Assembly (NCBI RefSeq): GCF_036226685.1
Contig: NZ_CP109009.1
Location: 2,294,001 to 2,358,000, forward strand
Source of the DNA: Streptomyces sp. NBC_00690
Lineage (GTDB): Bacteria > Actinomycetota > Actinomycetes > Streptomycetales > Streptomycetaceae
Direction: 5' to 3'
DNA length: 64,000 nt
Below the pieces are notes generated by a model, which was given only the letters and a program-made list of their open reading frames with translations, was not told the origin of the DNA and did not search any database. Position numbers and translations under genes: made by a program. Shown piece after piece: positions 42,567-51,861 of the stretch (position 1 is the stretch's first letter; the number at the start of each line of letters is the position of its first letter).

Positions 42567-44000
42567 TCAGCTGGTGGTGTCGTCCACACCGATGTGGTGC
42601 ACCCGCACCAGGTTCGTGGAGCCGGGCATTCCGGGAGGCGATCCCGCGGTGATCACCACGATGTCACCCCGCTCGCACCGGCCGATCTTCAGCAGTTCCT
42701 CGTCGACCTGCGCCACCATGGCGTCCGTGGACTCCACATGGGGGCCGAGGAAGGTCTCCACACCCCAGGTCAGATTGAGCTGGGAACGGGTCCCCTGGTC
42801 GGGCGTGAACGCCAGCAGGGGAATCGGCGAGCGATAGCGCGAGAGTCTGCGCACGGTGTCGCCGGACTGCGTGAAGGCGACCAGGAACTTGGCTCCGAGG
42901 AAGTCACCCATCTCGGCGGCGGCACGGGCGACCGCACCGGCCTGGGTGCGCGGCTTGCTGCGCTCGGTCAGCGGCGGCAGACCCTTGCCGAGCACGTCCT
43001 CCTCGGCCGCCTCGACGATCCTGCCCATGGTGCGCACGGTCTCGATGGGGTACTTGCCCACGCTCGTCTCGCCCGAGAGCATCACGGCGTCGGTGCCGTC
43101 GATGACGGCATTGGCCACGTCGGAGGCTTCGGCGCGGGTGGGGCGGGAGTTCTCGATCATCGAGTCCAGCATCTGCGTGGCGACGATGACGGGCTTGGCG
43201 TTGCGCCGGGCCAGCTTGATCGCCCGCTTCTGGACGATGGGCACCAGCTCCAGCGGCATTTCGACGCCGAGGTCGCCGCGGGCGACCATGATGCCGTCGA
43301 AGGCGGCCACGATGTCTTCGATGTTGTCGACGGCCTGGGGCTTTTCGACCTTGGCGATGACGGGCAGCCTGCGCCCCTCCTCGTCCATGATCCGGTGCAC
43401 GTCCTCGATGTCCCGACCGCTACGGACGAAGGACAGGGCGATGACGTCGACACCGGTGCGCAGCGCCCAGCGGAGGTCTTCGATGTCCTTCTCGGAGAGG
43501 GCGGGGACGGAGACGGCGACACCGGGGAGGTTGAGGCCCTTGTTGTCGGAGACCATGCCCCCTTCGATGACCGTGGTGTGCACCCGCGGCCCGTCGACGG
43601 CGGTCACTTCGAGGGTGACCTTTCCGTCGTCCACGAGGATGCGCTCACCGGCAGCGACATCGCCGGCCAGCCCCTGATAGGTCGTTCCGCAGATATTGCG
43701 GTCGCCTTCCATCGGCTCGACGGTGATCGTGAATTCATCACCGCGCTCCAACAGGACCGGACCCTCACGAAAGCGCCCAAGTCGGATCTTCGGGCCCTGG
43801 AGATCAGCCAGTACACCGACGCTGCGACCCGTCTCGTCGGACGCTTTGCGTACGCGCTGATAGCGCTCGTCATGTTCGGTGTAACTACCGTGGCTGAGAT
43901 TGAGTCGGGCCACGTCCATTCCGGCTTCGACCAGGGCTTTGATCTGGTCGTACGAGTCGGTGGCTGGGCCCAAAGTACAGACGATTTTCGCTCGGCGCAT
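42567..44000 (-). CDS. pyk: Pyruvate kinase
   Basis: This 477-aa glycolytic enzyme makes pyruvate and ATP from phosphoenolpyruvate and ADP. Signature blocks: RRAKIVCTLGPATDSYDQIKALVEAGMDVARLNLSHG at the N-terminus, VLADLQGPKIRLGRF, LRTGVDVIALSFVRSG, VIAKVEKPQAVDNIEDIVAAFDGIMVARGDLGVEMPLE (active site), KRAIKLARRNAKPVIVATQMLDSMIENSRPTRAEASDVANAVIDGTDAVMLSGETSVGKYP, and the C-terminal allosteric domain. Length and motif spacing are normal. It is transcribed alone, away from the SIMPL gene. Confidence 0.97.
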   Translation of the reverse strand: MRRAKIVCTLGPATDSYDQIKALVEAGMDVARLNLSHGSYTEHDERYQRVRKASDETGRSVGVLADLQGPKIRLGRFREGPVLLERGDEFTITVEPMEGDRNICGTTYQGLAGDVAAGERILVDDGKVTLEVTAVDGPRVHTTVIEGGMVSDNKGLNLPGVAVSVPALSEKDIEDLRWALRTGVDVIALSFVRSGRDIEDVHRIMDEEGRRLPVIAKVEKPQAVDNIEDIVAAFDGIMVARGDLGVEMPLELVPIVQKRAIKLARRNAKPVIVATQMLDSMIENSRPTRAEASDVANAVIDGTDAVMLSGETSVGKYPIETVRTMGRIVEAAEEDVLGKGLPPLTERSKPRTQAGAVARAAAEMGDFLGAKFLVAFTQSGDTVRRLSRYRSPIPLLAFTPDQGTRSQLNLTWGVETFLGPHVESTDAMVAQVDEELLKIGRCERGDIVVITAGSPPGMPGSTNLVRVHHIGVDDTTS

Positions 44001-44101
44001 AGAACGACCCTAGGGCATACCCCATCCGTAGGGATTTGATTCCAGGTTTCTTCCCAACAACCTTTGCGTGAAAGGTCATTGACAACTGTCGAAATGTGCG
44101 C

Positions 44102-44143
44102 AAGGGCGCTCCGATGAGCAATTCCGCTGCCCGGAGCGCCCTT
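44102..44143. terminator. Hairpin between the SIMPL gene and pyk
   Basis: A 12-bp perfect stem (44102-44113 with 44132-44143) with an 18-nt loop. It lies 28 nt past the stop of the SIMPL gene on the minus strand and upstream of pyk. Confidence 0.75.
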
Positions 44144-44171
44144 TCTGCGATGGTCCGCTAGGAGAAATCCC

Positions 44172-44885
44172 CTAAAGCACCGGTGGGGTCATCGTGAAGC
44201 GGGCGTTCACCTGTGCGTAGACCGTCTGACGCTGGGGTTCGAGATCGAGCGCCGGTGCTCCTTTGGCCAGTTCGGCGGAGCCGGCGAAGGCCATGGGAGC
44301 CGCCCGGGCCATGCTGTAGCCGCCGCCGTCCTCCGCGCCCAGATCGGCGAGCTCCACCAGTGCCGAGAGTTGGGCTCCGAGCGCCCCCGCGTACTCACGG
44401 GCCCGCTGGACGGCTTCGAGCACGGCCTGCCGACGGGCCTCGCCATGGGCGGGCGACTGGGGCCGCAGCTTCCACCACGGCCCGTCGACCCGGGTCATCT
44501 CCAGATCCCCGACCCGGGTCGTCAGCTCGCCGAGAGCGGTGAAGTCGGCCAGCTCTGCGATGAGGTAGACCTTCCCGTGGTACGTACGGACGTGTTCCCC
44601 CTTGCCGCGCTTGGCGAGCTCCGGGGTGATCGAGAAGGCGCCGGTCTCCAGCTTCTCCACGGCCTCGCCGTAGGACCTGACGAGGTCCAGGACGGCTGTG
44701 TTGCGCCGGGTGAGGTCCGCGAGTGCGGCCCGGCGGTCGGAGCCGCGGGCGACGACGGTGATCCCGATCCGGGCGATCTCCGGATCGACCTCCAGCCGGG
44801 CCTCGCCGCGGACGGCGACGCGCGGAGTCTCGGGAGTGCCGTACGGGGCGGCGGGTGCGGGTGCGTCGGTGCTGGATGCGTCCAT
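44172..44885 (-). CDS. SIMPL (DUF541) domain protein
   Basis: This 237-aa protein starts with a Pro/Ala-rich 20-residue stretch and then the SIMPL/DUF541 domain: VAVRGEARLEVDPEIARIGITVVARG is the family N-terminal block, followed by LVRSYGEAVEKLETGAFSITPEL, YHGKVYLIAELADFTALGEL and ARREAVLEAVQRAREYAGALGA-type segments, ending QRQTVYAQVNARFTM. No signal peptide is visible, unlike some family members. SIMPL proteins form oligomeric assemblies of unclear function. It is separated from the downstream pyk by a terminator and from the upstream siderophore-like gene pair by 199 nt. Confidence 0.85.
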   Translation of the reverse strand: MDASSTDAPAPAAPYGTPETPRVAVRGEARLEVDPEIARIGITVVARGSDRRAALADLTRRNTAVLDLVRSYGEAVEKLETGAFSITPELAKRGKGEHVRTYHGKVYLIAELADFTALGELTTRVGDLEMTRVDGPWWKLRPQSPAHGEARRQAVLEAVQRAREYAGALGAQLSALVELADLGAEDGGGYSMARAAPMAFAGSAELAKGAPALDLEPQRQTVYAQVNARFTMTPPVL

Positions 44886-45084
44886 GGTCTCGGCGAGGCT
44901 CCCTCGTTCGTCCGTGCCTGCCGCACGGATCGCGTGGCAGGCGCGGACATGCTGACGGCTGGTGTCAGAAACACTGTCGCATCCGGCTCGGACATCCAGG
45001 AGCTCATCGGCGGGCCGGTGCGAGCGAGCACGCCCCGTCGCCCACGACTGCTTACCCGACGTGGACCCGACCGACTCCCGCGGC

Positions 45085-46497
45085 TCAGAAGCTCGGTGCG
45101 AGCGGGGTGAAGTGCATGCCCTGGGCGGGTACGCGGGGCGGAGCAGGCCGCTCCAGTCCGAAGCTGGTGAAGGCGGTGCGCCTGGGCAGCGGATAGGGCT
45201 CCTGGCCGGTCAGCGAGTTAAGGATGCTGGCACTGCGCCAGGCGGCGAGTCCCAGGTCGGGCGCGCCGACGCCGTGGGTGTGCGTCTCGGCGTTCTGTAC
45301 GTAGACGGAGCCGGTCATGGTCTTGTCGGTGACCATCCGGTAGTCGGTGTCGATATGGGGACGCCCGGCGGCGTCCCGACGCAAGTAGGGGTCGATCCCG
45401 GCGAGGAGGAGGTCCACCGGGCGCTGGCGGTAGCCGGTGGCGAGGACGACCGCATCGGTCATCAGCCGTGATCGCGCGGCTTGTTGAAGGTGTTCCAGAT
45501 GTAGTTCGATCTTGGTGGTGGCGACCCGGCCCGCCGTTCGGACGCGCACCCCCGGGGTGAGTACGGCGTCCGGCCAGCCGCCGTGCAGGGTGCGCCGGTA
45601 GAGCTCCTCGTGGATGTCGGCGATGGTCCCCGCGTCGATGCCCTTGTGGAGGTGCCACTGACCGAAGGCGACCTGGTCCCGGGTCTGTTCGGGGAGCGAG
45701 TGGAAGTAGCGGCTGTAGTCGGGGGTGAAGTGTTCGAGGCCGAGCTTGGAGTACTCCATCGGTGTGAACGCCTCGGTACGGGTCAGCCAGTGCACCCCCT
45801 CGCGCCCCACGGGCCGCTGGCGCAGTAGATCGAGGAAGATCTCCGCCCCCGACTGTCCGGAGCCGATCACCGTGATGTGTTCGGCGGCCAGCAGTCGATC
45901 GCGGTGGTCGAGGTAGTCGGCCGAGTGGATCACCGGTGCGGCCGGTGCGTCGACCAGGGGTCTCAGCGGTTCGGGTACATAGGGTTCGGTGCCGACCCCG
46001 AGGGCGATGTTCCGGGCGTAGGTGCGGCCCAGTGCCTCGGCCTCGCCGTCGGCGTCGAGTTGGGTGAAGTCGACTTCGAACAGTTGGCGGTCGGGATTCC
46101 AGCGCACGGCGTCGATCTGGTGGCCGAAGTGGAGCCCGGGCAGGCTGTGGCTCACCCAGCGGCAGTACGCCTCGTACTCGGCGCGGTGGATGTGGAACCG
46201 CTCGGCGAAGTAGAAGGGGAACAGCCGCTCACGGGAGCGGAGGTAGTTCAGGAAGCTCCAGGGGCTGGCGGGGTCGATGAGGCTCACCAGATCGGCGAGG
46301 AACGGGACCTGGACGCGGGCGCCTTCGATCAGCAGGCCCGGGTGCCAGCTGAAGTGGTGGCCCTGCTCGTAGAAGGCGGTGTGCAGGGGCTTGCGCAGGC
46401 CGTGGGCCAGTGCGGCGAGCGAGAGGTTGAACGGTCCGATGCCAATGCCCACGAGGTCGTGGGGCTGCTCGGCTTCGGCGGGGGGCATTGCGCTCAT
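45085..46497 (-). CDS. L-lysine/L-ornithine N-hydroxylase-type flavoprotein (IucD/SidA/PvdA family)
   Basis: This 470-aa FAD- and NADPH-dependent monooxygenase hydroxylates the side-chain amine of lysine, ornithine or a diamine. FAD site: DLVGIGIGPFNLSLAALA (G-x-G-x-x-P variant typical of this family). NADPH site: HITVIGSGQSGAEIFLDLL. The ATGYRQRPVD block near residue 385 is the family C-terminal signature. Other conserved pieces are FYEQGHHFSWHPGLLIEGARVQVPFLADLVS and NYLRSRERLFPFYFAERF. In hydroxamate siderophore pathways it acts with a decarboxylase and an acyltransferase. Here it is coupled only to a PLP decarboxylase: the ATG at 46497 overlaps the decarboxylase stop by 4 nt. Confidence 0.93.
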   Translation of the reverse strand: MSAMPPAEAEQPHDLVGIGIGPFNLSLAALAHGLRKPLHTAFYEQGHHFSWHPGLLIEGARVQVPFLADLVSLIDPASPWSFLNYLRSRERLFPFYFAERFHIHRAEYEAYCRWVSHSLPGLHFGHQIDAVRWNPDRQLFEVDFTQLDADGEAEALGRTYARNIALGVGTEPYVPEPLRPLVDAPAAPVIHSADYLDHRDRLLAAEHITVIGSGQSGAEIFLDLLRQRPVGREGVHWLTRTEAFTPMEYSKLGLEHFTPDYSRYFHSLPEQTRDQVAFGQWHLHKGIDAGTIADIHEELYRRTLHGGWPDAVLTPGVRVRTAGRVATTKIELHLEHLQQAARSRLMTDAVVLATGYRQRPVDLLLAGIDPYLRRDAAGRPHIDTDYRMVTDKTMTGSVYVQNAETHTHGVGAPDLGLAAWRSASILNSLTGQEPYPLPRRTAFTSFGLERPAPPRVPAQGMHFTPLAPSF

Positions 46498-47981
46498 CGA
46501 TGGGTGCCTTCCACGAGTTCGATCACGAGGTGGACCAGTCGGTGCAGGTCGTCCGCGGTGGTGTACGGGTTCAGGAGCGTCACTTTGAGCCAGAGGCGGC
46601 CGTCGATGCGGGCGCGGCCCAGAACGGCCCTGCCGCTGGTGAGGAGGGTGCGGCGAATGTCCGCGGTCTGTTCGTCCGTCGCACCGCGCGGCCGGAACAG
46701 TACGGTGCTGAGCGTGGGGCGGTCCCATAGTTCGAACCGGGTGTCCGCCGCGACCAGGGCGGCGAAGTCGCCGGCGCGCGCCACGGTGGCGTCCACCAAC
46801 TCGGCGAGCCCGCTGCGGCCGAGGGCACGGAAGGTGACGGCGACCTTGAGCACGTCGGGGCGGCGCGTGGTCCGCAGGGACCGACCCAGGAGGTCGGGGA
46901 GGCCGGCTTCGGTGTCGTCGTCGGGATTGAGGTAGTCGGCGGTGATCGCGAGCGGGCCGAGCCGGGACCGGTCGCGCACCGCGAACAGTCCGGCCGCCAC
47001 GGGCTGCCAGCCGAGTTTGTGCAGATCGAGGGTGACGGAGTCGGCGCGTTCCAGACCCGCGAGCGCAGGGCGGTGGCGCTCGCTGAACAGGAGCGGTCCG
47101 CCGTAGGCGGCGTCGACGTGGAGTTCGACGCCGTGCCGCTCGCACAGTGCGGCGACCTCGGGAAGGGGGTCGATGCGTCCGGTGTCGGTCGCCCCCGCCG
47201 TGGCCACCACCAGCCGGGGTCCGTGCAGTTCGGTCAGGGCCTCGTCGAGCGCGACCGGGTCGAGGGTGCCGCCACCCGCCGACACGACCACCGGCGCGGG
47301 CAGGCCCAGCAGCCAGGCGGCACGCTGTACGGAGTGGTGGGAGCCCGCACCGCAGATCACCTGGATCGCACCGTGGCGTTCACGGGCCAGCAGCAGGGCG
47401 AGTTGGTTGGACTCGGTGCCTCCGGTGGTGACGAGGGCGTCCGGATCGGGCGCATCGGGATAGACCTCGGCGGCAACCGCCTCGGTCACCACGCGCTCCA
47501 ACTCGGAGGCCGTCGGAGCCTGGTCCCACGAGTCCAGGGACTGGTTGAGTGCGGACGCCGCAAGATCGGCGGCGACGGCGAGGGCGAGCGGTGGGGTGTG
47601 CAGATGTGCGGCGCACAGCGGGTCCGCGGGATCCGCGGCGCCGTACGCCATGGTCCGTACGAGCCGGTGCAGGGCGTCGCCCGCGCCGATGCCGTGGTCG
47701 GGCAGGACCGGTTCGGCGATCTGCTGGACCAGGGCTGCGACGCTCAGGGGGCCGCCCGGTGGGAGGGGGCCGCCGCGGTCGGCGGTGCCTTCCCTGAGGG
47801 CTTCGAGCACCAGACCGATGAGGGGACGGAGTGCGTCGGGGCCATGGGCCCCACCGGCGAGAGGAGCGGGCCAGGTGCTGAAGGCCCCCGGTTCCCCGGC
47901 GGCCGTACCGGTCTCGGGTGCCGTGCCGGGTGCGGCCGGTGCCGGTGACGAACTCGGGTCGGGTGCGCTCGACGTGCTCAT
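46494..47981 (-). CDS. PLP-dependent group II decarboxylase (lysine/diaminobutyrate-type)
   Basis: This 495-aa enzyme of the aromatic/diamino-acid decarboxylase superfamily carries PLP-binding motifs: GGTESNQLALLLARERHG, VICGAGSHHSVQRAAWLLGLP, VVATAGATDTGRIDPLPEV, VDAAYGGPLL (Asp contacting PLP) and DSVTLDLHKLGWQPVAAGLFA (the Schiff-base Lys in HKLGW). The first 50 residues are Pro/Ala/Ser-rich and disordered. With the downstream N-hydroxylase it could convert lysine to cadaverine or act on the hydroxylated product. DesA-type enzymes from desferrioxamine clusters differ at the N-terminus. The ATG at 47981 has no iron-box-like palindrome upstream. Confidence 0.9.
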   Translation of the reverse strand: MSTSSAPDPSSSPAPAAPGTAPETGTAAGEPGAFSTWPAPLAGGAHGPDALRPLIGLVLEALREGTADRGGPLPPGGPLSVAALVQQIAEPVLPDHGIGAGDALHRLVRTMAYGAADPADPLCAAHLHTPPLALAVAADLAASALNQSLDSWDQAPTASELERVVTEAVAAEVYPDAPDPDALVTTGGTESNQLALLLARERHGAIQVICGAGSHHSVQRAAWLLGLPAPVVVSAGGGTLDPVALDEALTELHGPRLVVATAGATDTGRIDPLPEVAALCERHGVELHVDAAYGGPLLFSERHRPALAGLERADSVTLDLHKLGWQPVAAGLFAVRDRSRLGPLAITADYLNPDDDTEAGLPDLLGRSLRTTRRPDVLKVAVTFRALGRSGLAELVDATVARAGDFAALVAADTRFELWDRPTLSTVLFRPRGATDEQTADIRRTLLTSGRAVLGRARIDGRLWLKVTLLNPYTTADDLHRLVHLVIELVEGTHR

Positions 47982-48254
47982 GGGCGTCCTCCGCGGGCTG
48001 CGTGGGCGGGGCGACCCCGGTCAAAGGGGTGCGCGCCGTGCTCAACGAGTCCGGCATGGAGGAGGTTCGGCCCCCCGCGGGGAGCCTGGTCACACGGGCG
48101 CGTCGGAGCACTCGGCGCGGAGGGTGGCCACCCGGCGCACTTCCGGGCGCGGTCTGCTGTCGACGACAGCGGTCCGCCGCGGCGGGCAACGCGCTCGGAA
48201 CGCACCCTGTGCGAAACGCAGACGAGCGGGCTGGACGAGCAAGACCGAAGTCCT

Positions 48255-48283
48255 GGGGGCTGACCGACAGCCGGTCAGCCCCC
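48255..48283 (-). terminator. pepN terminator
   Basis: GGGGGCTGACC (48255-48265) pairs perfectly with GGTCAGCCCCC (48273-48283), 11 bp with a 7-nt loop, 9 nt past the pepN stop. The rest of 47982-48254 shows no gene. Confidence 0.8.
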
Positions 48284-48291
48284 GGAGCCGA

Positions 48292-50823
48292 TCACGTGGT
48301 GGGGTCGACCCCCCGTACCGCCAGTGCTCGGCGCAGGTCGTCCAGTTGGTCGGAGAGGCTACGGCGCAGGGCGGGGATCATCTGGGCGTCCCGCAGACAT
48401 GTCTCGCCCAGCTCCCGGGCCTCGTCGTCCACCGCGTGCAGCGGGAAGGCGTACCGGCCGGCGGCCTCCGCTATCGCCGGACCCCTGCGGTCCGCCAGGG
48501 CGACCGTGTCGGGGTAGTAGCGCACGAGGTACGGGGCGACCAGTTCGGCCTGTTCGGGTTGCCAGAAGCCCTGGGCCGTCGCACGGAACAGGTAGTTCGA
48601 GAGGTCGTCGGAGGCGAAAAGCCGCTCCCAGGCGATTTCCTTCGCTTCCGGTGTCGGCAGGGCGGAGCGACATCGAGCCGCGCCCTGCTGGCCGGTGGCG
48701 CTCGGGTCGGTTTCGAGTTCGGCGGCGATCGCGGCCTCGTCCGTCTCACCGAGGACGGCGAGCCGGTACAGGATGCGCCAACGCAGCTCGGGATCGAGTT
48801 CCGGTCCGCCGATCACGCTGCCTTCGGCGAGCCATTCCTGGATCGCCTCCGGCTGGGCCGCCGCGTCGATGAAGTGACGTACGGCGATCAGTCGCAGCCC
48901 CGGGTCGCTGCCGTCCTCGGTGCGCCGCATCAGTCCGCGGCAGATGTCCCGGATCGCACCGAGTGCGGCGGACCGTTCAGCGGCCGGTACATAGCGGTCC
49001 GCGACCTGACCGGCGGCGAAGGCGAGGACGCCTTGGGCGATCGCCAGGTCCGTTTCCCGGGGCAACTGCGTCCGGGCAGCCTCCAGATAGGCCCTGGGGG
49101 CGAGTTCTCCGTCGCGGACCATGTCACGGGCCGCGTTCCAGATGACGGCGCGGGTCAGGGCGTCCGGGACGTACGACAGGATGCGTACCGCGGTCTCCCA
49201 GGAGCCGGGGTCGAGTCGGATCTTCGTGTAGGTGGTGTCGTTGTCGTTGAGGACGACGAGCGCGGGGCGTCGGCCGGGGTGCTGCTCGGCGGCGCCGTCC
49301 CTCTGCGGGATGTCCAGTTCGTAGCGATTACGCAGGACGACTCGGGTCGGGTCGACAGGGTCGATGTCGTACGCGCCGACGGCGATGCGGTGCGGGCGGC
49401 TGCCCTGGTGGTCGACGGCGAGCGACCAGGTGCCGGGGGCTTCGGTGACGGTGGGCGTGAGGGTGTCGACGCCGGTGGTGCGCAGCCAGGACTCGGCCCA
49501 GGCGGGTAGGTCGCGGTCGGTGGCCTGCGACAGGGAGTCGATGAAGTCGGCGAGGGTCGCATTGCCGAACTTGTGGCGCGCGAAGTGGATGTTGATGCCG
49601 GCGAGGAAGTCCTTCTCCCCCATCCAGGTCACCAGCTGCCGCAGTGCGGAAGCTCCCTTGGCGTAGGAGATGCCGTCGAAGTTGAGGAGGGCGGCGGCGG
49701 TGTCCGGGACGGCGTCCGGGTCCGGGGAGACGGGATGGGTGGAGGGCCGCTGGTCGGCGTCGTACCCCCAGCCCTTGCGGGCGACGGCGAAGTCGACCCA
49801 GGTGTCGGTGAAGCGGGTGGCTTCGGTGAGGATCTGGAAGCCCATGTACTCGGCGAAGGACTCGTTCAGCCAGAGGTCGTCCCACCAGACCATGGTGACC
49901 AGGTCGCCGAACCACATATGGGCCATCTCATGGGCGATGACCATCGCCCGCGTCTGACGCTCGGTGTCGGTGACGGCCGAGCGGAAGACCAGTTCCTCGC
50001 GGAAGGTGACCAGCCCGGGGTTCTCCATCGCGCCCGCGTTGAACTCGGGGACGAACGCCTGGTCGTACGAGTCGAAGGGGTAGGGCTCCTCGAACTTCTC
50101 GTGGTACCGGTCGTAGCACTGCCGGGTGATCTCGAAGAGTTCGTCCGTGTCCGCGTCGAGGTAGGGCGCGAGCGAGCGGCGACAGTGGAGACCGAAGGGC
50201 AGCCCGGCGTGTTCGGTGCGTACGGAGTGCCAGGGTCCGGCGGCGATCGCGATGAGATAGGTGGAGAGCAGGGTGGTGGTGGCGCAGCTCCACTTGCCGT
50301 CGCCGTGGTGGGTCGCGACACCGTTGCCGAGGACGCTCCAGCCGTCGGGGGCGGTCACCGACACGTCGAAGACGGCCTTGAGGTCCGGCTGGTCGAAGGC
50401 GGAGAAGACGCGCTGGACGTCGTCCAGGAAAAGTGTGGTGTAGACGTAGGTCTCGCCGTCGGCGGGGTCGGTGAAGTGGTGCATTCCCTCGCCGGTGCGC
50501 GAGTAGTGCATGTCCGCCTCGACGCGCAGTTCGTGCTCCCCCTGGGTGAGCCCGGGCAGCGGGAAGCGGTTGCCGTCGAGCGCGGCGGGGTCGAGCGGAT
50601 GTCCGTCCAGCGTTACGGAGTGCAGTGCGGCCGGCTTGACCTCGACGAAGGTGTCCCCGTCCGCGCGGGCGGTGAAGTGTATGACGGTGGTGGAGCCGAA
50701 GGTCTCTGTCTCTTTCCCGGGAGGGACCCCCGCCCCGGCGGTGAGGTCGAGATCCACGGTGTAGCGGTGGACGTCGAGAAGCTGTGCACGAGTCTGCGCT
50801 TCGTCGCGCGTGAGTACGGACAT
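48292..50823 (-). CDS. pepN: Aminopeptidase N (M1 family)
   Basis: This 843-aa zinc aminopeptidase removes N-terminal residues from peptides in the cytoplasm. The exopeptidase motif is GAMENPGL and the zinc site is VIAHEMAHMWFGDLV with the third ligand Glu in WLNESFAEYMG. The N-terminal beta domain opens with MSVLTRDEAQTRAQLLDVHRYTVDLDL, typical of actinomycete PepN. The C-terminal ERAP1-like domain spans about residues 500-840. The start at 50823 matches this; an ATG at 50832 adds three residues. Transcription appears monocistronic, ending at a clear hairpin. Confidence 0.95.
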   Translation of the reverse strand: MSVLTRDEAQTRAQLLDVHRYTVDLDLTAGAGVPPGKETETFGSTTVIHFTARADGDTFVEVKPAALHSVTLDGHPLDPAALDGNRFPLPGLTQGEHELRVEADMHYSRTGEGMHHFTDPADGETYVYTTLFLDDVQRVFSAFDQPDLKAVFDVSVTAPDGWSVLGNGVATHHGDGKWSCATTTLLSTYLIAIAAGPWHSVRTEHAGLPFGLHCRRSLAPYLDADTDELFEITRQCYDRYHEKFEEPYPFDSYDQAFVPEFNAGAMENPGLVTFREELVFRSAVTDTERQTRAMVIAHEMAHMWFGDLVTMVWWDDLWLNESFAEYMGFQILTEATRFTDTWVDFAVARKGWGYDADQRPSTHPVSPDPDAVPDTAAALLNFDGISYAKGASALRQLVTWMGEKDFLAGINIHFARHKFGNATLADFIDSLSQATDRDLPAWAESWLRTTGVDTLTPTVTEAPGTWSLAVDHQGSRPHRIAVGAYDIDPVDPTRVVLRNRYELDIPQRDGAAEQHPGRRPALVVLNDNDTTYTKIRLDPGSWETAVRILSYVPDALTRAVIWNAARDMVRDGELAPRAYLEAARTQLPRETDLAIAQGVLAFAAGQVADRYVPAAERSAALGAIRDICRGLMRRTEDGSDPGLRLIAVRHFIDAAAQPEAIQEWLAEGSVIGGPELDPELRWRILYRLAVLGETDEAAIAAELETDPSATGQQGAARCRSALPTPEAKEIAWERLFASDDLSNYLFRATAQGFWQPEQAELVAPYLVRYYPDTVALADRRGPAIAEAAGRYAFPLHAVDDEARELGETCLRDAQMIPALRRSLSDQLDDLRRALAVRGVDPTT

Positions 50824-51224
50824 GGGTGCCATGCTGCCTGATCCACGGGGCCGAGCACATGGGGTATCGGTTGCGCTTTGAGCGCACGTCGGCGTCGCAT
50901 AAAGGGCTGGCACGCCTCATTTCGATTGTGTGGTGTCCCGCGTGTCCCGGGAGCAACTGGTGGGAGTCGCAGACGCCCGCTCATCCCTCTCGTGCGACGG
51001 CGCCCGCGTGCACCCTCGCGGGCCGTGATGGAGCCGGGTGCCGGTCGGCCCTCCCGTGTCTGGGGAGGGAAGCCGACCGGCCGTCCCCGCACCCCGGCTC
51101 GGACGGGGGCGGAACGGATCACGGCACGGGAAGGCATTGCCCTTCGGCGGGCCGCGCCTTTTCAGGCCGGGGAGGCGGTGGCACGGACACCCGAAACGTG
51201 ATGTGCACGTTCGTGCGGCGGCGG
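50824..51224. other. Intergenic region with one large hairpin
   Basis: About 400 nt without a gene. GCCGGTCGGC (51040-51049) pairs with GCCGACCGGC (51072-51081) with an inner CCTCCC/GGAGGG stem, a candidate terminator for the downstream-strand secreted-protein gene at 51225. The stretch also holds the pepN promoter. Confidence 0.5.
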
Positions 51225-51629
51225 TCAGCCCCAGTCAACACAGGAGTTCAGATAGGTGTCGCCCTCGAACCGGGCGATCTCCACACCGACCTTGAAGATC
51301 CCGTTGGGGTGCGAGGCGCTCGTCTCACGCACGAACGTGCGTCCGGCGCCGCTGGTGTTCTTGTGCCAACCCCATTTGACCGTGGTGCCGCTGACCGTCT
51401 TCGACAGGAAGCGAACCCTCGCGTGGTGGCCGTCGGCCCGCGAGTCCGTCACGCTCAAGGTGAGGTCGACCCTGTCGGGGCCGTGCCAGTTCATGACACG
51501 GGCGCCGCCGTCGGCACCGGTGGTGAAGCAGTGCCTGTACGCGGTGATCGCGGCGGCTGGGCTTGCCATCGCCGCGGTCAGAGCCAGCGACGCCACTACG
51601 GTTCCGGCAGCGGCCAGTTTCCTCTTCAT
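51225..51629 (-). CDS. Small secreted protein, unknown function
   Basis: This 134-aa protein has a Sec signal peptide (MKRKLAAAGTVVASLALTAAMASPAAA, cleavage before ITAY). The mature 107 residues contain two cysteines (AYRHCFTTGADGG near the start and YLNSCVDWG at the very C-terminus), which could form one disulfide linking the ends. The fold reads as beta-rich with conserved-looking GGARVMNWHGPDRVDLTLSV and TVKWGWHKNTSGAGRTFVRET segments. I recognise no enzymatic motif; a secreted inhibitor-like or structural role is only a guess. GGAAGAG precedes the ATG at 51629. It is monocistronic. Confidence 0.75.
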   Translation of the reverse strand: MKRKLAAAGTVVASLALTAAMASPAAAITAYRHCFTTGADGGARVMNWHGPDRVDLTLSVTDSRADGHHARVRFLSKTVSGTTVKWGWHKNTSGAGRTFVRETSASHPNGIFKVGVEIARFEGDTYLNSCVDWG

Positions 51630-51861
51630 CTCTTCCCACCTTCTTCGTCGTGGGCGCCAGTCTTTCCTCCTGTGAGCCGGGCGTTCCATGCCAATGCGTG
51701 CCGAAGACTTGTGGCTGAGTGACCTGCGTTCCGGACCGCGCGGGCAGATGCGGCGCACGAGCCGGAGGGTTTGCGCCGTAGCAGAAGGCGACTCCGAAAA
51801 CCGCCTGTGGAGCGGTCGGCGTCCTGCCCCGGGCAGGACGCCGACCTCGGATCAGGTCAGG

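Noticed and set aside
47982..48254. Iron box (IdeR/DmdR-type palindrome) upstream of the decarboxylase/N-hydroxylase pair
   Set aside because: No TTAGGTTAGGCTAACCTAA-like element was seen; the region is uniformly GC-rich.
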